From Apodospora peruviana (lineage: Eukaryota; Ascomycota; Sordariomycetes; Sordariales; Lasiosphaeriaceae): a stretch of DNA of 64,000 nt. This document shows positions 11,336 through 21,989 of the stretch, in pieces. The stretch covers positions 3,720,001 to 3,784,000 of the forward strand of contig JAUEDM010000004.1 in assembly GCA_033439685.1 (NCBI GenBank), in the 5' to 3' direction. A program made the translations under genes and the position numbers. Under the pieces are notes generated by a model that made no database searches, was not told the DNA's origin, and was given only the letters and a program-made list of their open reading frames with translations. How positions within the stretch are numbered: the stretch's first letter is position 1; each line of letters starts with the position of its first letter.

Positions 11336-11729
11336 AGTTTCACGAACTGTCAATCAAGTTAGCTCTGGCTGGTGTAATGGGCAGTGTTGCCTGGTGTCAT
11401 GGGTGTATTGAGGAATTTGTGCGGCTGTTTGTTTGGAGGAGGTGGACGATGTAGTCAAGCGGTTGAGGAGATTCTGAGGTGAAGAGTGGCATAAAGGGAT
11501 GTGAGTAGGTCAGATAGGTATCATAGAGTCTACAGAACAATACTTCCTTGAATTTCAGGTTGACCGCGATGAGACTACCGGGTGTCCTTCGTCTGATTTA
11601 TATGGCATTGCCTAGGTAGATAACCCGTACGTACCTAAGTACCCAGTATATATCGTCCAAGCAACTATTAGTATTCCCTACACCAACCATAAGTAAGGTA
11701 ATCAAAGCATTCCTCAAGTCTCGACCTAT
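11336..11729. other. Intergenic, no gene
   Basis: Short AT-rich interval with TAGGTA/TACCTA-like motifs near 11605-11655 (cctaggtaga, gtacctaagt). No ORF of note. Confidence 0.5.
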
Positions 11730-13031
11730 TTACAACTTCGCCTTGACCTGCCCTCCCCCCACAATCTCATCCACCAACTCAACCACCCCCTCCGCGCACC
11801 CATAACTTCCCTGATACCCCCACCCAGCATGCCCATAGTTATGCACAACCCAGATCCCATCAATCTTCTCCTTCTCGATCCTCACTCCACCCTCCCTCCC
11901 AGGCCTCAACCCAACACCATGTCTAATAATATCCAAGCCCTCAATCCCTTTGCCGCCAGTCAGTTCCGGCATAGCCTCAACAACCCTCCTCATAATCTTA
12001 AGAGCAATATTCGGATCCGGATTCGTCTCCCAATTCCCCTTCTGATACGTGCCCCCCAAAATCGTCCCGCCACCAACAGCCCGCTGCATCACATACACGA
12101 GCTGATCATCCCCGTCATCGTTCCCGCTGGTACACAACATCCCAGGCGTCGCCTCGTTGCGCACGACCACAACTTGCCCTCGCGTCGGATAAACTTTGCT
12201 ATCCATCACGCCGCCGAGTTTACACGCCAGCAGACCCGAAGCGTTCACAATAATGTCTGCCGGTTTGCCGGTATGACTGAGCGAGGCGGCTTCACTGATA
12301 TGAGAAAGATTGGCGCGCTTAAAGACAACTCCGCGGCGGGCGCACTGGCCGACCAGCCAGGGCAGGTAGACCATCGTGTTGATGCACACGGACGTAAACT
12401 CGCACCCGGAATGGATCCCTTTGCCCTTAGGTAGCTCGTCTGAGGAGAGTTCGCGGAAGTCGGGGAACATGGTCGCGAACCATGGGTCGGTGAGGAAGAG
12501 GCCGTCTGAGAGCGGGCTGTTGCGGGTCGGGTCTGCGACGTCTTTCTCTCGGCGCAGGACACGAGATTCTTGTTTCCATCGTTAGAATTGTTCGGGTAGG
12601 GGGTAGGAAAAGGGGACGGACTTTGGAAATGGATGCCCGCTTCGGGGACCTCGGCTGCCAGACGGCTTAGTTCCGGCCAGGACTGTTTCTCCCAACGGTT
12701 TCCGTCTTTCAGGGACATGCTAACCGCCATGTCGGTCAGTGGATGGGCTGAAATAGGTGAGGGATTGAGGTGGCCTACGGAAGGACGTTGGCGCCCGCCC
12801 ACGGCGACGTGTACTCGATGTCATAGTCGCCGGGCATGTGTTTGGCGACGACGGTCACGACATTGTCCTTGTTCTTGGACAGCTCGAGCGCGCAGGTGAG
12901 GCCGCTTACACCGGCTCTGTTGTTGTTGGACGTCTGTCAGTCATTGTACATTACCTGATTGAAGCGGAGTGCCGATACCGGATGACGACTTATCGAGAGT
13001 GGACTTACCCGATGACAACAATGGCCGGCAT
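11730..13031 (-). CDS. DAO: D-amino-acid oxidase, FAD-dependent, peroxisomal
   Basis: Four exons (13009-13031, 12779-12916, 12622-12719, 11730-12568) give exactly 366 codons, 365 aa, the usual DAO length. The enzyme oxidises D-amino acids to 2-oxo acids, ammonia and H2O2. The N-terminus is a Rossmann FAD-binding motif, VVIGAGVSGL. Later come NVLPMSLKDGNRWEKQSWPE, RGQVVVVRNEATPG and the DAO signature HNYGHAGWGYQGSYG, with the substrate-carboxylate-type Arg in GLRPGREGG. The C-terminus AKL is a PTS1 peroxisomal signal. The first exon is only 23 nt. The third intron (12569-12621) has a GTCCGT donor and an AAG acceptor, both weak, but it has a CTAAC branch site and keeps the frame. Confidence 0.92.
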
Positions 13032-13591
13032 TTTGTTTGACGATTCGACTCAATGGGGAGATGTGTTTGCTCTTCGAATATCAAGAAATTCTTTGAACTG
13101 GATATCCCCGTCTTTTCACCACCTACATGTATGAACAGCTGAGAAAGGATTTTGCTGTTGTTGGTTCCCTGACCTTGACTCCCTCCCAGAGGAATGAGTG
13201 AGTAATCGCCCCCGCATCCAACCGACGCTATTCTGGTGCGGGCGATCCCGTCCCCGCCGTCGTCCGATCTCCATGCACGTCAGAGGTCCATCGTGGCCAG
13301 CCGGAAAGGGGTTTGGTGCAGACTCCACTATATCTCATCCTCTTATAAGAATTCGATGTCGTATCCAAAGAGCTCGTACGACGTATTGCCAGTTCTAAGC
13401 CATGCATACCACCCTAGTACACTCTGCTTTTTGGTTCTGTTTACCAGGAATTGCCATTCTTGGTTTGTATTTCTCTGGGCGTTCAATCTCTTTCTGTTTT
13501 GTGGTTCAGTGAGTTGATGCTTCTTGTTTTCCGCGACGTATATCATCGGATAGTACGATAGTATCCTACTTTCTTTGGACTACCCCATATT
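13032..13591. other. Intergenic between DAO and the SET-MYND gene
   Basis: The DAO promoter side and the 3' flank of the SET-MYND gene. Small ORFs on both strands lack any support. Confidence 0.45.
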
Positions 13592-15111
13592 TCAGACGTT
13601 TTTAGAAGCCGTAGTCATACATGTCGCCTTGTGCTCCTTGAAATGAGCGACCTGACATGTCCGACCGCAGTACATAATCCCCTTACATCTCCCGCACAAC
13701 ATCAACGGCACAGAACCCTTTCCGCAATTCGCGCATCGCGCTGTCGGTGCCGCCGATGAGGAACCGCTCTTCACCGCCGCCAACAAATCCTCCGCTTTCT
13801 TCCTCGCCAATCTCAACACCCGCTGTTCGCCCAAGTTAACGTGCGCCGCAGCCCATGCGTTGCCACCTGCAGAGAAAACGCCCTTGGCGAGTTGTTCTTC
13901 TAGCTTTTCCAGTGGCGTTCCAAACTCATCTAGAAGAATACCGAACGATTCCACCAGAAACTGCAGGATTTCTATTTCGTTCGAATTGCTGATCTTCTCT
14001 GCAGCAACATCGATTTGCGGGTGAAGCACCATGGCAGCCAGTGCCGATTCGTCCGCTCGCTGGATGCGGAGGAATCGAAGCACATTGTTCGGCAGCGGAT
14101 CGGTGAGAGTGAGGCCGATGGTAGAGGTCGAATCGAGCCCAGCCGATGACCAGAGCTTATGCTTTTGCTCAAATAATGGCGCTGCAGGGTGCGTTGCGAG
14201 AACGAGATCATAGCTGTCGTGAGGATTGCCAGGTACAACGAAGCCATATAGACGTAAGAGTCGATTATTTGGAATCGGCCCGTAGTAGATGAAAACCTTT
14301 GCTCCATGTAAGCGCACAACTTTCACATCATCACGGAACAGGACGAGAAGTATTACCTGATCACCGGCTTCGTAGTCCTTCCCTGCAAGGACAGAAAGAC
14401 TTTTGGACACGGGATCATAGACATGACACTGCTTAACCTCGGGCGAATGGTTCAACATATCCGCAAAGGGTGCCAAAAGTCGAATCGAAGTCCCGTCGGG
14501 CAGCACAAAGTCCATCGCACGACTCCACACAGTGCAGAGCGCCCATTTATACTAAAAGAAAGACAAGGACGATAATGGTTAGTTGGTCGATTCGCAACAT
14601 CTGTCGTAAGACGTACATCTTCGATGGTGAATTTGTCGAGTGGAAAGAGATCTCGATGCTGTCCAAGCAGCACTCGCACGACTAGATCCCTATAATCGTC
14701 CTCGATCGTGCGCTTGAGCTGCTTCGTGACCGTGTACAGCGAACTGCCGGCGCAAACTTCCAGCTCCTCCTCGGTAAAGAAGATGCTTGAAGAGTAGCTT
14801 GTGGGCATCGCCGCCACATGGCTTCGCAAGCCCTCGTATCCCGACTCCCGCGATCGGACGAAGAGAATATACAGAGCCAAGGTGTCCTCGACAGATAACG
14901 GCGGCCCAGTCACGGCGCGAAGAGCTGGCCCCAGAAGGAGGTCGACATACGCATCTTGGACTATCCAGAGACTGCGGGACGGGATGGTGAGGATCCTTTC
15001 GCCTTCCTTGAAACGCCATAGTGTTCTGACGCCGCGTCCGGTGGTGGGGAAATCGGCAAGCTCCAGGTCGTCCAAGCCTGCCGCTCCGGCTGCTTTTAGC
15101 CAGCTTTCCAT
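13592..15111 (-). CDS. SET-domain protein methyltransferase with C-terminal MYND zinc finger
   Basis: Three exons (14617-15111, 14357-14551, 13592-14296), all phase 0; 464 aa. The fold is the split SET domain of the Rubisco-LSMT/SETD3-like class: FPTTGRGVRTLWRFKEGERI near residue 20, LAPFADMLNHSP (NHS core near 199) and YYGPIPNNRLLRLYGFV (about 234-250), followed by an all-helical substrate-binding region. Residues 418-456 form a MYND finger with the spaced pattern C-x2-C, C-x2-C, YC-x3-C, H-x3-H-x3-C. Such enzymes methylate lysine (or histidine) on non-histone proteins; the substrate here is unknown. The second intron is 60 nt, in frame and free of stops, so its retention would only insert 20 residues. 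Confidence 0.88.
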
Positions 15112-15967
15112 GGCATCGAATCTGTGAAAGGCGGCGTGGAGAAGTTGGTAGGCTTGATCTTTTGCTTTTCGTTTGTTTCCGCCGAAAAGCCGTCAAGTGC
15201 CATCGCCTGATCTCCTCCGGTCTGACTAATCATCGTGGGGCTGGCTTGTGGGGGTCCGCGGCCAATCGGAAGTAGGCGCCTACCTCGCCGACGGAAAGCC
15301 TGTAGACTCTGTGACGGCGCATTCTCGAGTACAAAAATAGTACAAAATACAGTTCCTCTACTTACCTAGTTATAAGAACTTTAACATTCAGTCTCCCGAC
15401 TAAGCCAGCAGCTGCTATGTCTGGTACCCCGAGCCTTTACACCTCAACATATTGTTCTGGGTAAGAAATATCAGCTCCAATTTGTCCAGGAACGGTTCAG
15501 CGGACGGCAGGGCTTGGGTGTTGTTTCAGGCAAGCATTTGACCAGTGGCATTGGTATACCATTTTGACGTATAGTACCTGCTAGATAATTACGCCTCGCG
15601 TCGCCCTGACTTCCTACCGTCGGTCAGACTAGGTGCCGTGATAATTGTGTGGGAATCAGGGGCTTTGATTGTCGTAGAGGCGGTTGCTTTTTACCTAACC
15701 TCAGGGGTTGACCTGGTTTAGCACTTCTGCAATCAGAGTAGATACTAACTCTACAAATATCCCCTAGAAGCAAAGTATAGCAACGATGTAATCTAAATGG
15801 CGTAAAACACAAATGACAGTGGACGTGTTTGTAGATTAAGTCATTTTGCTGTCAAATCTAAAGCTATATAAAATTCCCAACCTTTCGATCAGGACTAAAG
15901 GCTCGTGTGTTTTAGAGGTACCTATTCTACGGCACTCGTTATATAAGTAGGTATTTTTGAGTCTATA
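15112..15967. other. Intergenic, no supported gene
   Basis: Divergent promoter space between the SET-MYND gene and the F-box-like gene. AT-rich from about 15340 on. An ORF at 15624-15812 (-) has no support. Confidence 0.45.
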
Positions 15968-17453
15968 ATGGCTGGACGGAATAACCTCCCCCCTGAGGTC
16001 AAGCTCATGATACTCTCGGAGGCTGAGTCGGACGAGAACGCAGAATACCTCGGAGGTCCTGACGGTCCTGGACTTGCCCGTTACGCAGTCGTCGATGCGG
16101 AATTGCAGGCTTTTGTTGAGGAAAAGACGTTCCGAAGTATTCGAATTGACGGCGATGCTCATTCCCTGCAGGAATTCAACGCCATCATGGAAAAGTACGA
16201 TCGTCGTGCCTGCCTCCGACGTCTCTGCTTTCGGGTGGTGTTGCGCCCAAACCCGACTCGCGATCCAGCCGATCACAATCCCCAGAGGTTCGAGGAGGAG
16301 TCGGCCCTAGCTCTCCAAGATACACAGTATTTCAGCAGCCAGCTGTGGTCACTCTTTCGCATCCTCAACGAGTGGTACACGGGCGACTTGAAGAACGCAG
16401 TAGTGAAAGTACGAAAGAAACACCCAGGCAAATATGGTCTCGAGTTAGAGCTCAGGGCTTATTCGTCCAACGATAATTACAAGTCTCTCAACTGCGACCC
16501 TAGACTCCTAGATTTCCACCTCCCCGATGACTTCATCCTCTTCGCCAGCCGGTTTGTGGTCGAGCTGGTCTGGAAACTATCCATCACGCGCCTCAATCGC
16601 TGGAAGTTGACAGTCAAAGCGCTCACCACCCTCATAAAGTGTCTCCCCGAGGTGCGCGAGAAATACTACGAGCCATGGTGGTGCCACAAGAGCTTCGAGC
16701 GGCACCGTTATATCCATAGGCATGCTGGGCAACCTCAGCATGCGCAAGACGACCATGACAAGGAGCTCGCCGGTCTGCTCAAAACCTGGCCACATGGCTG
16801 TATAAAGGGCGTCCATCTCGTGGACGTCCATTTCGTCCGCCACTGGAACCGAGATGAATTTCATCGCTATCGGAGTATGGTACAGAACGAAAACATAGTC
16901 AAGGCTCTGAATGCCGAGCTTGCGTTGTTCAGTACCGGTCTGGAAAATTTCAGCTTTCTCTTTGGATCCGAGGCGCGGCTTTTTTTCGACGCTGATATCA
17001 CGCCGTACGCGCTTTTGGATTATGCTCTTTACGATGATCCACCGGCGATTGTCCAGGATCCAAGACTTGTAACACCACCGCGATGGGAGTGGCCCAAGAC
17101 CTTGACACTTTGACGGGGCAAATGGGGCCCAAGCATGATCCAAACCCTTTGCTCCTTGCCGCAGCTCGAGCAGCCAGGAGAATGCCGGTCTTACGAGTAA
17201 TGGAAATATTGCAGATCTGCCAGAGGGGCCTACATCCAATAAGCCTTTTCAGTACATAGCAGACGACAATACGGTAGCAAAGGCGACGTTTACAAGCAGG
17301 TTCACGCCACAGCACCCAATCAACGAGGCGATCGAGAAGGCTTGGGCCGCCGTGGCAGAATCCGGGCCGAGTCACCGATACGAAGGTTTTGCAATCGAGA
17401 TGGCTATGATGGATTTTTTTCAGCTGCGGGCCTTCTCGGATCTGGGATGGTAG
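15968..17453 (+). pseudogene. F-box-like fungal protein with two frame changes
   Basis: The first frame, ATG at 15968, runs 381 codons to a TGA at 17111-17113. Its start, NNLPPEVKLMILSEAESDEN, resembles a short F-box, and the rest resembles the large fungal F-box-like family of unknown targets. Coding character does not stop there: the next frame continues with DPNPLLLAAARAARRMPVLR from 17116, and then a third frame carries QYIADDNTVAKATFTSRF and FAIEMAMMDFFQLRAF to a stop at 17451-17453. Each step is a shift of the same sense, one base lost (or two gained). No introns explain them. Either the gene is decaying or the assembly has two indels. If the second is true, the protein would be ~490 aa. 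Confidence 0.5.
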
Positions 17454-18359
17454 CTGATCAAAAGGCCATGCACGAGCGGTCGATCGAGCATCTCTATGTC
17501 CCTCTCTCTTTATTACCAGCTAAGGTACCAGCTAAGGCATAAATCAATTGGATCTCGGATCCGGACTCACCCTGAGCCCTTTGGGCCGTGTCAAATGTAT
17601 TAAGACATGAACGGCAGTAGAAGTGGACATGAAAATACCCCGGGCAGATAGTTTCCAGAGGACAATGAACTTTAATAAATGAATCTTGACATATGTAAGC
17701 AATATACAACAACTCAGGTCCTTCTGTAGTATAGTAGGTCAGAAAACCTAAAGTATTTAAAGGTAAAAAGTCCGAGCCAACAACCAACGATGCGCAACCT
17801 AACATGAAAGCCCATAGAGACAGCCCGTAAGCACACAGCACCACAACAGGTCATTCCCGGCTGGTTGGTTCTGTAACGACCACTGGCCGAGACTAAGGAC
17901 ACGCGTTGCGGGAGGTCCAGTTCCGTCCGATTCCTTTCATGGCACCCACTTCCAGGTTCAGCTCTGCAGCTGCACCACAACTGGTCGGAAGCGGTCAATC
18001 CATCAACGTGATTGGCCCAACTTGAACGTTCAGAAGTGTCCATTGCCCAACTCCCATTCAGGATTGGTCGAGTTGCACAAGCTAACCTGCCACTCCTGGC
18101 TGGCTGACACCCGAACCTGGAAAGGGCCGAGACCCGCAGCGGCCGGCATCATTGTTCTAGAACCAGGTAACTTTCAAAGAAGTTCGTTATTCTGTTAAAT
18201 TTCCTCCGCACATTTCATTTATCCCTCGTCGCAACAGGGTGTATTGCACTAGAGTTGACTGAGTTGTATTTTCCGGGCGACAAGGCGAGATCAAAACATG
18301 CCGATACCAATAACCGTGATCCGATCTACCCGCTTGTCCTGATCCGAGTCCGCCGAGAG
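17454..18359. other. Intergenic, no supported gene
   Basis: Upstream of the large membrane-protein gene. ORFs at 17494-18043 (-) are not coding-like. The in-frame codons 18255-18359 upstream of the chosen start at 18360 are treated as 5' leader. Confidence 0.4.
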
Positions 18360-20855
18360 ATGACGTCAATCCCGCTCGGGGAGGTCCACCGCTCGAATGG
18401 ACCGGCGACGATAACACAACAAGCTCGGAATCCCTCCTCGATATTATCGTCTGTATCACAAGAATGGGACGATCACTTCCCGGACACTTCCTACGACGCA
18501 ACCTCTTCATATCCTCCTGTCCAGGGCCAGTACCAGCATATACCACTTGACCGCCAGGACGATAAGGCCAAGCTGCTACCAGACGCCGGCCGCGGTCCCA
18601 ACCCGCTCAAAGGCTTCTTTCATGTCCTGTCGCGATGGACCTCGACTCGCAGCTCACCACCACCGTCCAGTAAAGGAGGGACTTACTTCGATCATGATTC
18701 CCCGCGACCATCCCGACTAAAGTTCTGGAAGAGGGAGTGGAGATGGAACCCAGCTTGGAATATGTTCATTTATTTCATCTTCGGCTTCGCTTGCGCCATC
18801 GGTCACCACGCCTTCTACGCCTCTCTCAATGGGAAGCCGGCCAACGATCAGTTCCTAATGCTGCGCTACGGAACGGTGCTCGCCTTTGCTTCCAAGGCAG
18901 GCCTGAGCGTTGCCGTCATCGTGGCCTTCCAGCAGCGTGTCTGGACGACGGTGCGCCGGCGCGTCATGAGCATCGCCGCGCTGGACTCGCTCTTCGCCGC
19001 GACCGAAGACCTCATCGCGCTGCTCAACTGGGAGCTGTTCAAGAACGCGCGGATCGCCATCCTCCTCGCCGTCTTTGTTTGGGTCTCGCCGCTGGTCGTC
19101 ATCCTGACCTCCAACACCCTGCTCGTGGAACCGCGGACCATCGTCACCAACACGACCTGCCCCGGCGTGCGCACGCTGAACTTCTCTTTCGAAGATACCG
19201 CGGACTGGCGAAAGCCCGCCAGGATCGACCAGCTCTTCGAGATTCCCGCATCCCTCTGGAACACCACGAAGCCAGAAGGCGCCGACCCACCGGAAGGCTG
19301 GTTCGACTATTACACGGCGCCGAGCCCGAGCTTCCAGCGCACCGCCACCATCGGTGCCTTCCTCGAGCAGGCCGTCATGCGTAAGAACGCGCAGGTCGAG
19401 ACCTGCGGCAGCGGCTGGAACTGCACCTTCGAGATCAACTTTACCGCGCCCGCGTACAAGTGCACCGAGCTGGCATCCGGGGTCGGATCCAAACCGGTCA
19501 ACCTAACTCAAGAATCGGGAGGCAGCATCGCGGCCCCGTTCGACACCGACATCTTGCTTCCCAAGGGCAAGTACAGCTACTACGCCTTTACGAGTGGCGG
19601 CGAGTACTCAACGACCCAAATGAAAGACGTCGGCATTGGCGGGAAACCGATCTCGGATCCGCCCTACCCCAAGAACTTTGGCGCCTTGCGGACGGAACCT
19701 GTCGTCTGGATAGGTTATTCGAACATTGCCGATCCGTCGAAACCCGTTCCGCAGAATCCGTCCGATCCCGGCTGGGATACAGCATTCATCCCGTCCCTCT
19801 TTGCCTGCGAGAACTACGAGTCGCACTACGTCGTGACGTTCAACTATACAGACGCGATGCAGTCGACCAAAGTGACCAACCTTACGTTCCTGCGGCCGGT
19901 CGTCAACACGACTTATTTACCTCACATCGACGCGGACGACGGAACCGCTGACAACGTCACCGCCAATCCCGAATCCAACTATATTTTCCCGCAAGACGTA
20001 GCACGCTACAGGCGGACAGCCGCGTACCATTCTCTCGGCTTCATGCTACGGTATTTTCTGAATGGCACCATCGAGATGGAGGATCGGTCGCTCGTAAACC
20101 CGGTCGCCAACACCAACGCGATCCAGACCAAGCTGATTGACCCCAAGAGCAACTATTTCCCGCGCCCGGGGCTCGCGGGCTTGGTGCAGAATTTCTACGA
20201 GGAAATCATCATGTCCATGCTCGGTAATCCACAATTTGTGGCAGTCGTCTGGGCCGCGAAGCCGGATCAGCAGTCCGGTGGCGGTAAGACGTTTTTGCCC
20301 TTCGACGAGGACGAGGAACTTGAGACTGCACATGGGGATGATGGCGACGCGGACGAGGACGACGGCGAGAGGTTCTTGTATCCGTGCACGAAGAGCAGGA
20401 CGGCGAATATGTACCACTATAATGTGCGTGATCTGTGGATTGTGTATACCATTGCGATCTTGATGTCGCTTGTCGGGGTTGTTTTCGGTGCGATGGCGAT
20501 AAGCGCGGAGGAGGGGGGTAAGGTTAGGGATACGTTGTTTTCGAGTATCGTTGCTGCTACGAGGGGGCCGGCGTTGGATAAGGTTAGATGGGAGAAACAT
20601 GATGGAAGCTTCCTAGTTGGGGATGATGGGAACGATGGGGGATCGGTGCATGTTGCTGAGGATGTGAAGAAGCTTAGGGCCGGGTATGGGTTGTTGGCTA
20701 GGGGTGAGGGTTTCGGGAGTAGTGTGATTGGTTTATCGGCTTCGTCGGCGTCGTCCTTGAGGCAGAGTATAAAGCGGGGAGGGTACTATTACGGGTTTGG
20801 GCTGGAGGGTGATGTGCAGCAGATACGAGTTAGGCGGGGGAGTACGGTGTTTTGA
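18360..20855 (+). CDS. Large four-pass membrane protein, fungal family of unknown function
   Basis: Single exon, 831 aa from the Met at 18360 (MTSIPLGEVHR); an upstream in-frame Met at 18255 would add 35 residues. The first ~130 residues are cytosolic and Pro/Ser-rich. Hydrophobic segments lie near 135-155 (MFIYFIFGFACAIGHHAF), 171-190, 231-252 (IAILLAVFVWVSPLVVI) and 695-717 (IVYTIAILMSLVGVVFGA). Between the third and fourth is a ~440-residue domain with many N-x-S/T sites and cysteines (CGSGWNCTF), so it is probably outside the cell or in the lumen. Homologues in fungal databases often carry the name formylmethionine deformylase-like; I see no deformylase metal motif (HExxH), so that name looks wrong. 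Function unknown. Confidence 0.8.
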   Translation: MTSIPLGEVHRSNGPATITQQARNPSSILSSVSQEWDDHFPDTSYDATSSYPPVQGQYQHIPLDRQDDKAKLLPDAGRGPNPLKGFFHVLSRWTSTRSSPPPSSKGGTYFDHDSPRPSRLKFWKREWRWNPAWNMFIYFIFGFACAIGHHAFYASLNGKPANDQFLMLRYGTVLAFASKAGLSVAVIVAFQQRVWTTVRRRVMSIAALDSLFAATEDLIALLNWELFKNARIAILLAVFVWVSPLVVILTSNTLLVEPRTIVTNTTCPGVRTLNFSFEDTADWRKPARIDQLFEIPASLWNTTKPEGADPPEGWFDYYTAPSPSFQRTATIGAFLEQAVMRKNAQVETCGSGWNCTFEINFTAPAYKCTELASGVGSKPVNLTQESGGSIAAPFDTDILLPKGKYSYYAFTSGGEYSTTQMKDVGIGGKPISDPPYPKNFGALRTEPVVWIGYSNIADPSKPVPQNPSDPGWDTAFIPSLFACENYESHYVVTFNYTDAMQSTKVTNLTFLRPVVNTTYLPHIDADDGTADNVTANPESNYIFPQDVARYRRTAAYHSLGFMLRYFLNGTIEMEDRSLVNPVANTNAIQTKLIDPKSNYFPRPGLAGLVQNFYEEIIMSMLGNPQFVAVVWAAKPDQQSGGGKTFLPFDEDEELETAHGDDGDADEDDGERFLYPCTKSRTANMYHYNVRDLWIVYTIAILMSLVGVVFGAMAISAEEGGKVRDTLFSSIVAATRGPALDKVRWEKHDGSFLVGDDGNDGGSVHVAEDVKKLRAGYGLLARGEGFGSSVIGLSASSASSLRQSIKRGGYYYGFGLEGDVQQIRVRRGSTVF

Positions 20856-21119
20856 TCATTTCTCTTTTCGATACCACATGCTTCGATCGGATAAATAGAT
20901 TGGGCCGGGGTGTAAGGGATGGAACTGGATATTATCGAACAGGGAATGTGGAATGGCTATAAAACAACTCATCAGACCGAGACTCCGGCGCCTATCTTCA
21001 GCATGAACCCGTTGGATATTAGTATCATTAACCATTCGTTGAACCGGAATACTCCCTATAAAAGCAACCCCGTATTTCTCAAGAGCCCCTAACCCGTGTC
21101 CATTTGTTATTTAATTTGA

Positions 21120-21962
21120 TTACATCTTAGCCTGCTGCCGCCGATACTTGAAGATCTTGAACGCGATACCGAATATCAACGCAATGACCGAGCAGCCGAT
21201 CGACATGCCCATATCGATGATACTCGCCTTGAACAGCGCAGCAGACCCACCCGAATCTTGGTTATTTGGTGGTGGTGTCAATCCTCCCTGCTGTTGCTAT
21301 ATCATATCAATCGTTAGCCACTCTCATCCTAAATCCAGGTTAGGTGAAAAAAGGGGGCATATTTACCTGCTGACCAGAACCGCCAACCGTAGTCGTGGAC
21401 GTCACGGTCGTCGCACCTCTGGCATTATCGACGATGGTGGACGTGGTGGTCGCTTCCACCTCCGTGCTGCTCGTCAAGGTGACTATATCTCCGACAGTAG
21501 TGTAGCTCGTCCTGCACGTCGTAGACGTCGAGATGACAGTCTGATACGAGGTGACGGTCACCCAGACGGTCGAGGTCGACATGCCGCCGTCGACGTGGGT
21601 GGTCGTCGTGCTCCAGCTCGTCGAGGTGCTGGTCTCCCATGACGTGGATGACGTCGAGACGGTGGAGAAGTAAGTCGATGTCACGTAGTAGTACGATGCG
21701 TACGTTGGCGTGACGCTTCCGAGGTATCAACTATCAACAACTGTCGTTTACGATAAACAGGAGCAATCAGGTAAGGTAAGTACTTACACAGATCCAGGTA
21801 GCACGGTCCCGACACAGGACAGGCATAAGAGGGAGGACAGCAGAAGTCGTAGCCGCAACAGGAATAGCCTGATATGCAGCAGAAGTTGACTGCCGGGCAG
21901 TAGAGATCGCCCGACATGCACTGCCTCTTGGACAGATGGGCTGGTGATACCACGCCGGCCAT
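21120..21962 (-). CDS. Cys-rich, Ser/Thr-rich surface protein with one C-terminal membrane helix
   Basis: Three parts are clear. Exon A (to 21788) has a Cys-rich head with twelve cysteines in ~45 residues, CMSGDLYCPAVNFCC onward. Exon B (about 21367-21719) is almost all Thr and Ser with Tyr, as in O-mannosylated stalks. Exon C (21120-21296) has a Pro/Asn linker, a membrane helix MSIGCSVIALIFGIAF and a basic end KIFKYRRQQAKM. The C-terminal intron (21297-21366, CAG|GTAAAT to ATATAG) fits perfectly. The A-B junction is unresolved: the GTAAGT donor at 21787 and the visible AG sites do not keep the frame without a weak site. The start is also uncertain; MAGVV at 21962 follows an in-frame hydrophobic stretch, so an upstream exon may hold the true signal peptide. 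Probable cell-surface sensor or wall protein. Confidence 0.6.
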
Positions 21963-21989
21963 GACACTACTCAGCACCCCGCGGGGCAC

